Shown one piece after another: positions 61,642 to 64,000 of a stretch of 64,000 nt of DNA (within the stretch, counting starts at the first letter, position 1; every line of letters starts with the position of its first letter). This stretch comes from DALYJJ01 sp033763935 (GTDB lineage: Bacteria > Acidobacteriota > Terriglobia > Bryobacterales > Bryobacteraceae). Both the position numbers and the translations under genes were made by a program. The DNA is taken from contig JANRJO010000088.1 of assembly GCA_033763935.1 (NCBI GenBank), positions 1 through 64,000 of the forward strand, in the 5' to 3' direction. Below the pieces are notes generated by a model. The model saw only the letters and a program-made list of their open reading frames with translations, was not told the DNA's origin and did not search any database.

Positions 61642-62403
61642 TCAGGCCGCGCCGCGAAGCTGCCGATAGAGCGCGGCGAATTGGTCGAGCGAGAGCTGTT
61701 CGGCGCGCAGGCCGGCTTCGGGCTGGGCGTCCATCAGGGCTTTGCCGAACAGGCCGGCGAGGTTGTTTCGCAGCGTCTTTCGCTTGTGCGCGAATGCTGC
61801 CTGGAGGAACTTCAGGAAACGCGGCGGGTCGCTGATTCCGAGGCGTTCGGCGGCGGGCTCGATGGTCAGGCGGATGACGGCGGAGTCGACCTTGGGCGGC
61901 GGGGCGAAGGCGCCGGGCGGAACGGTGAAGAGTAGTTCCGGTTTGGCGTGGAACTGGACGAACGCGGAGAAGTAGCCGTAATCGCGGGAGCCGGGGCCGG
62001 CGGCGATGCGTTCCGCCACCTCTTTCTGCACCAGAAACACCGCGCGCTTGCAGCCGGCGCCCACGGTGAGCGTGCGCTCGATGATGGGCGAGGTGATGTA
62101 GTAGGGCAGGTTGCCGCAGACGACGGTGACGCCGAGGGCGGCGATGTCGACGGAGAGGATGTCGCCCTTGATGACGGAGAGCCGCGGTTCGTGCGCGTAT
62201 CGCTCACGCAGGCTACGGCCGAGTTCCGCGTCGAGTTCCACGGCGAAGAGGCGATCGCAGCGATCGAGGAGCGGGCGGGTGAGGGCGCCTTTGCCGGGCC
62301 CGATTTCGAGCACCGCGGGCTCGCGCTCCGGACACGCGGCGACGGCGATCTTCTCGAGCGTCGCCGCACGAACCAGAAAATGTTGTCCGAGTCTCCGGGG
62401 AAC
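61642..62403 (-). CDS. rsmA: 16S rRNA dimethyladenosine transferase (KsgA/RsmA), start codon unresolved
   Basis: The GTG at 62313 gives 223 residues and begins inside SAM motif I (LEIGPGKGALTRPLL). The frame upstream, however, encodes the family's conserved N-terminus, RLGQHFLVRAATLEKI, so the true protein is about 30 residues longer. Between that motif and the in-frame TGA at 62416-62418 no ATG, GTG, TTG or CTG occurs. The codon 8 nt after an AAGGG ribosome site is GTT at 62401-62403, one base from GTG. GNLPYYITSP is the catalytic NLPY motif. KsgA dimethylates two adenosines in 16S rRNA. The anti-sigma gene ends 8 bp upstream of 62403. Confidence 0.85.
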   Translation of the reverse strand, partial: VPRRLGQHFLVRAATLEKIAVAACPEREPAVLEIGPGKGALTRPLLDRCDRLFAVELDAELGRSLRERYAHEPRLSVIKGDILSVDIAALGVTVVCGNLPYYITSPIIERTLTVGAGCKRAVFLVQKEVAERIAAGPGSRDYGYFSAFVQFHAKPELLFTVPPGAFAPPPKVDSAVIRLTIEPAAERLGISDPPRFLKFLQAAFAHKRKTLRNNLAGLFGKALMDAQPEAGLRAEQLSLDQFAALYRQLRGAA

Positions 62404-62407
62404 GGAA

Positions 62408-63112
62408 CTAGCCCTTCACGTCGATGTAGTAGCGAGGCCGGAATGAGATACGGACCTTGCCGGACATGGGCTGGCCAAAGGTCGTGGCCGGTGAGAACCG
62501 GGCGAGCAGCAAGCTGTACTCGATGCTGCGCCGGACGCTCGCATCGCGCATCCAGGTCTCGCCCTTCTCCACCGAGTAGTCGACCATTTTGCCGTTGCCG
62601 TCAATGTCGAGCTCAAGCACGATCTCGTCGCCGGTGACGTCGAGCGCCTCAGCTTCCATCAGGGAAGCGGTGGTATAGAGCTGGGTGGGGACGTCGCCAC
62701 GGATCGTCGCATGCAGCCGTGCGGGCATGAACGAGGGAACCAGGGCGCTGAACAGGATGATGGCCGCGAACAGGCCGCCGAAGGCGGGCAGCGCGAAGGG
62801 CCGCATGAGGTTATCGAACGTGAGCGAGAGCGACTGCAGGGAGTAGCGGACAAAGGAGCGCAGGTCGCGGCGGGCGGCGGCGCGGGCCATTTCACGGGAC
62901 GCGGTCACGCGCAGAGACGCCGTCAGGTGCGCCGGCGCCTGCCGTTTGGGCAAGGCGCGCAGGGACTTCCGCACCCGAATCATTTCGGTATAGCGAGGTC
63001 CGCACTCACGGCACGCCCCCACGTGCGCGGCGATCTCATGCCGGTCGCGCTCCGGGAGGCGTTCGTCGAGAAACTCGGTAATCCGGTGAACCACGCTCTC
63101 ACACGTCATCAC
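62408..63112 (-). CDS. Zinc-finger anti-sigma factor with periplasmic TonB-like C-terminal domain
   Basis: A 234-residue protein. A cytoplasmic HxxxCxxC zinc finger is at H30, C34 and C37 (HEIAAHVGACREC). One membrane helix lies at about 105-128 (FGGLFAAIILFSALVPSF). The periplasmic part ends with VLELDIDGNGKMVDYSVEKG and GKVRISFRPRYYIDV, which resembles a TonB-C-like beta domain. It starts 10 bp after the sigma stop, so it should control the ECF sigma factor. Confidence 0.88.
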   Translation of the reverse strand: MMTCESVVHRITEFLDERLPERDRHEIAAHVGACRECGPRYTEMIRVRKSLRALPKRQAPAHLTASLRVTASREMARAAARRDLRSFVRYSLQSLSLTFDNLMRPFALPAFGGLFAAIILFSALVPSFMPARLHATIRGDVPTQLYTTASLMEAEALDVTGDEIVLELDIDGNGKMVDYSVEKGETWMRDASVRRSIEYSLLLARFSPATTFGQPMSGKVRISFRPRYYIDVKG

Positions 63113-63122
63113 ACGCTCTTTC

Positions 63123-63800
63123 TCAATCGGCCGGTTGCGGCGTCCAGTGTAGGGCCTGCCCCGGCTCGAGCCGGCCCGCCAAAATCTTCCGCAAAGCTTC
63201 GCGCCCCCGTAATATGCGCGACTTTACGGTACCCAGGGAGATCTGCAAAACCTCGGCGATCTCCTCGTAACTCAAATCCTCGATATCCCTCAGAACGACA
63301 GCAGCCCGGAACGTGGGGTTGAGTTCATTCAGTGCCTGTTCGATCAGGCTGTGCGTCTCTTCCCCAAAGGCCAACTCAAAAGGCGACCGCCCGGGGTCCG
63401 ACAGCGTATCCCGGTAGCAGCGGGAACCTTGTTCCTCCGCCTCTAAACCGACCTCCTGGCGGCGATGCCGGCTGAACCACCGGCGCTGGTTGTGAGCCTC
63501 ATTCACCGCGATGCGGTAGATCCAGGTTTTCAGACTGCTCTGAGCCCGGAAGTTGCCCACGGAGCGGAAGACCTTCAGGAAGACCTCCTGCACCACATCG
63601 CAGGTCTCCGACGGATCATTCAACAGCCGGAAAACGAGGCTGTAAACAGGCTGTTGGAACTGGGCAATGAGCTGTTCGTACGCCGACTCGCGGCCTGCGC
63701 GCAAACCTTCGAGCAGGGCAAAGTCTTGGGGATGAGCTTCGGCTACGCTCGCCTCAGCGGGGAGAGCGTGGAGATCGAAGCTAACAGTAGAGTCGGCCAC
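63123..63800 (-). CDS. ECF-type RNA polymerase sigma factor (RpoE-like)
   Basis: A 225-residue sigma factor starting at GTG 63800. Region 2: LIAQFQQPVYSLVFRLLNDP, VVQEVFLKVFRSVGNF and SSLKTWIYRIAVNEAHNQRR. Region 4: ALNELNPTFRAAVVLRDIED and SYEEIAEVLQISLGTVKSRI. Coupled to the zinc-finger anti-sigma gene. The promoter region (63801-63863) is short and ends at the stop of the GT4 gene. Confidence 0.94.
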   Translation of the reverse strand: MADSTVSFDLHALPAEASVAEAHPQDFALLEGLRAGRESAYEQLIAQFQQPVYSLVFRLLNDPSETCDVVQEVFLKVFRSVGNFRAQSSLKTWIYRIAVNEAHNQRRWFSRHRRQEVGLEAEEQGSRCYRDTLSDPGRSPFELAFGEETHSLIEQALNELNPTFRAAVVLRDIEDLSYEEIAEVLQISLGTVKSRILRGREALRKILAGRLEPGQALHWTPQPAD

Positions 63801-63863
63801 GGGACAGCCTCAAGCCCAATTGTACTCCCGAACTACTGCACCCTACGCATACATAGACACCAC

Positions 63864-64000
63864 TTACGGCGCAGAAGTTCCCGTACCGGCAGGTAAAGAA
63901 CAAACCTCGCGGTAATGCGCTTCGTACTGAGGAATGATGAGGTTGGTGCAGAAGCGAGTGCGCGCGGTGTTTCGGGCCGCTTTCGATACGCGCTCATAGA
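63864..64000 (-). CDS. C-terminal end of a family 4 glycosyltransferase (partial, runs off the window)
   Basis: The minus strand reads YERVSKAARNTARTRFCTNL then IIPQYEAHYREVC and ends in a TAA at 63864-63866. The pattern A-R-x-x-A-x-x-x-F/Y-x-x-x-x-I-I-P-Q-Y-E is the usual C-terminus of GT4 enzymes, and BshA (the GlcN-malate step of bacillithiol synthesis) ends this way. Too little is visible to choose. Confidence 0.65.
   Translation of the reverse strand, partial: YERVSKAARNTARTRFCTNLIIPQYEAHYREVCSLPAGTGTSAP

Noticed and set aside
62416..62418. In-frame TGA before ksgA as another selenocysteine codon
   Set aside because: Upstream coding in this frame is not ksgA; it is the end of the anti-sigma gene in another frame, and no U-x-x-C or SECIS-like hairpin is present. 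It is an ordinary upstream stop.
1..64000. CRISPR array, insertion sequence, prophage or replication origin
   Set aside because: No regularly spaced repeats, transposase, integrase, phage structural gene cluster, or DnaA-box cluster next to a replication gene was seen.

Overview
The window looks like a chromosomal segment of a high-GC acidobacterium of the Bryobacterales/Solibacter type. This is inferred from gene content: Oar-like TonB receptors with a carboxypeptidase-regulatory plug domain, a DUF1080 protein, an HAF-repeat PEP-CTERM protein, ECF sigma/FecR pairs, PIG-L deacetylase, NCS2 permease and many secreted proteins. No rRNA was seen to confirm it. No insertion sequence, CRISPR array or prophage was found.

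Layout. 1-4047: the 3' part of a TPR protein with an NfrA-like C-terminus, overlapped by a putative glycoside-hydrolase-like protein; probably the tail of an exopolysaccharide export locus. 4071-5495: an orphan, C-terminally short TssB-TssC fusion. 5467-9898: PIG-L deacetylase, an ankyrin pseudogene between two 51-bp direct repeats, a DUF1080 protein and an OmpA-family protein. 9899-10482: tRNA-Ala(GGC) with a 17-bp copy of its 3' end 440 bp away and a decayed antitoxin-like gene between them. 10483-15467: a five-gene surface glycan cluster (GT2, DegT/DnrJ aminotransferase, extended SDR, methyltransferase, GT-C membrane protein). 15476-24487: Dps, nitroreductase, DUF465, a GT4-RimI fusion with MFS and TPR partners, a pilin-like protein, DUF72 and an HD-GYP response regulator. 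24812-28271: a lipoprotein, family 5 uracil-DNA glycosylase, an exported nucleosidase and an NCS2 purine permease. 28338-35241: ECF sigma with a FecR anti-sigma and a two-ATPase, two-permease ABC exporter. 35242-38424: two small or repeat-containing proteins and a membrane GT2.

38441-48527 holds the most interesting region, all on the minus strand: SLC13-type transporter, a predicted selenocysteine lipoprotein, TonB receptor, exported metallophosphoesterase, exported alkaline-phosphatase-superfamily hydrolase, OPA-type MFS transporter and a fused PhnW-PhnX. The last five read as an outer-membrane-to-cytosol route for a 2-aminoethylphosphonate compound. The selenoprotein has an in-frame TGA in a U-G-K-C redox motif, followed by a hairpin whose loop begins 16 nt after the TGA; this is the strongest candidate for something undescribed.

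48633-64000: HAF/PEP-CTERM protein, second TonB receptor, hybrid histidine kinase, acyltransferase-like membrane protein, L,D-transpeptidase, M23 peptidase, two small conserved proteins, M1 aminopeptidase, Cu/Zn-SOD, carbamoyltransferase, KsgA (no canonical start), an ECF sigma/anti-sigma pair and the end of a GT4 gene that runs off the window.
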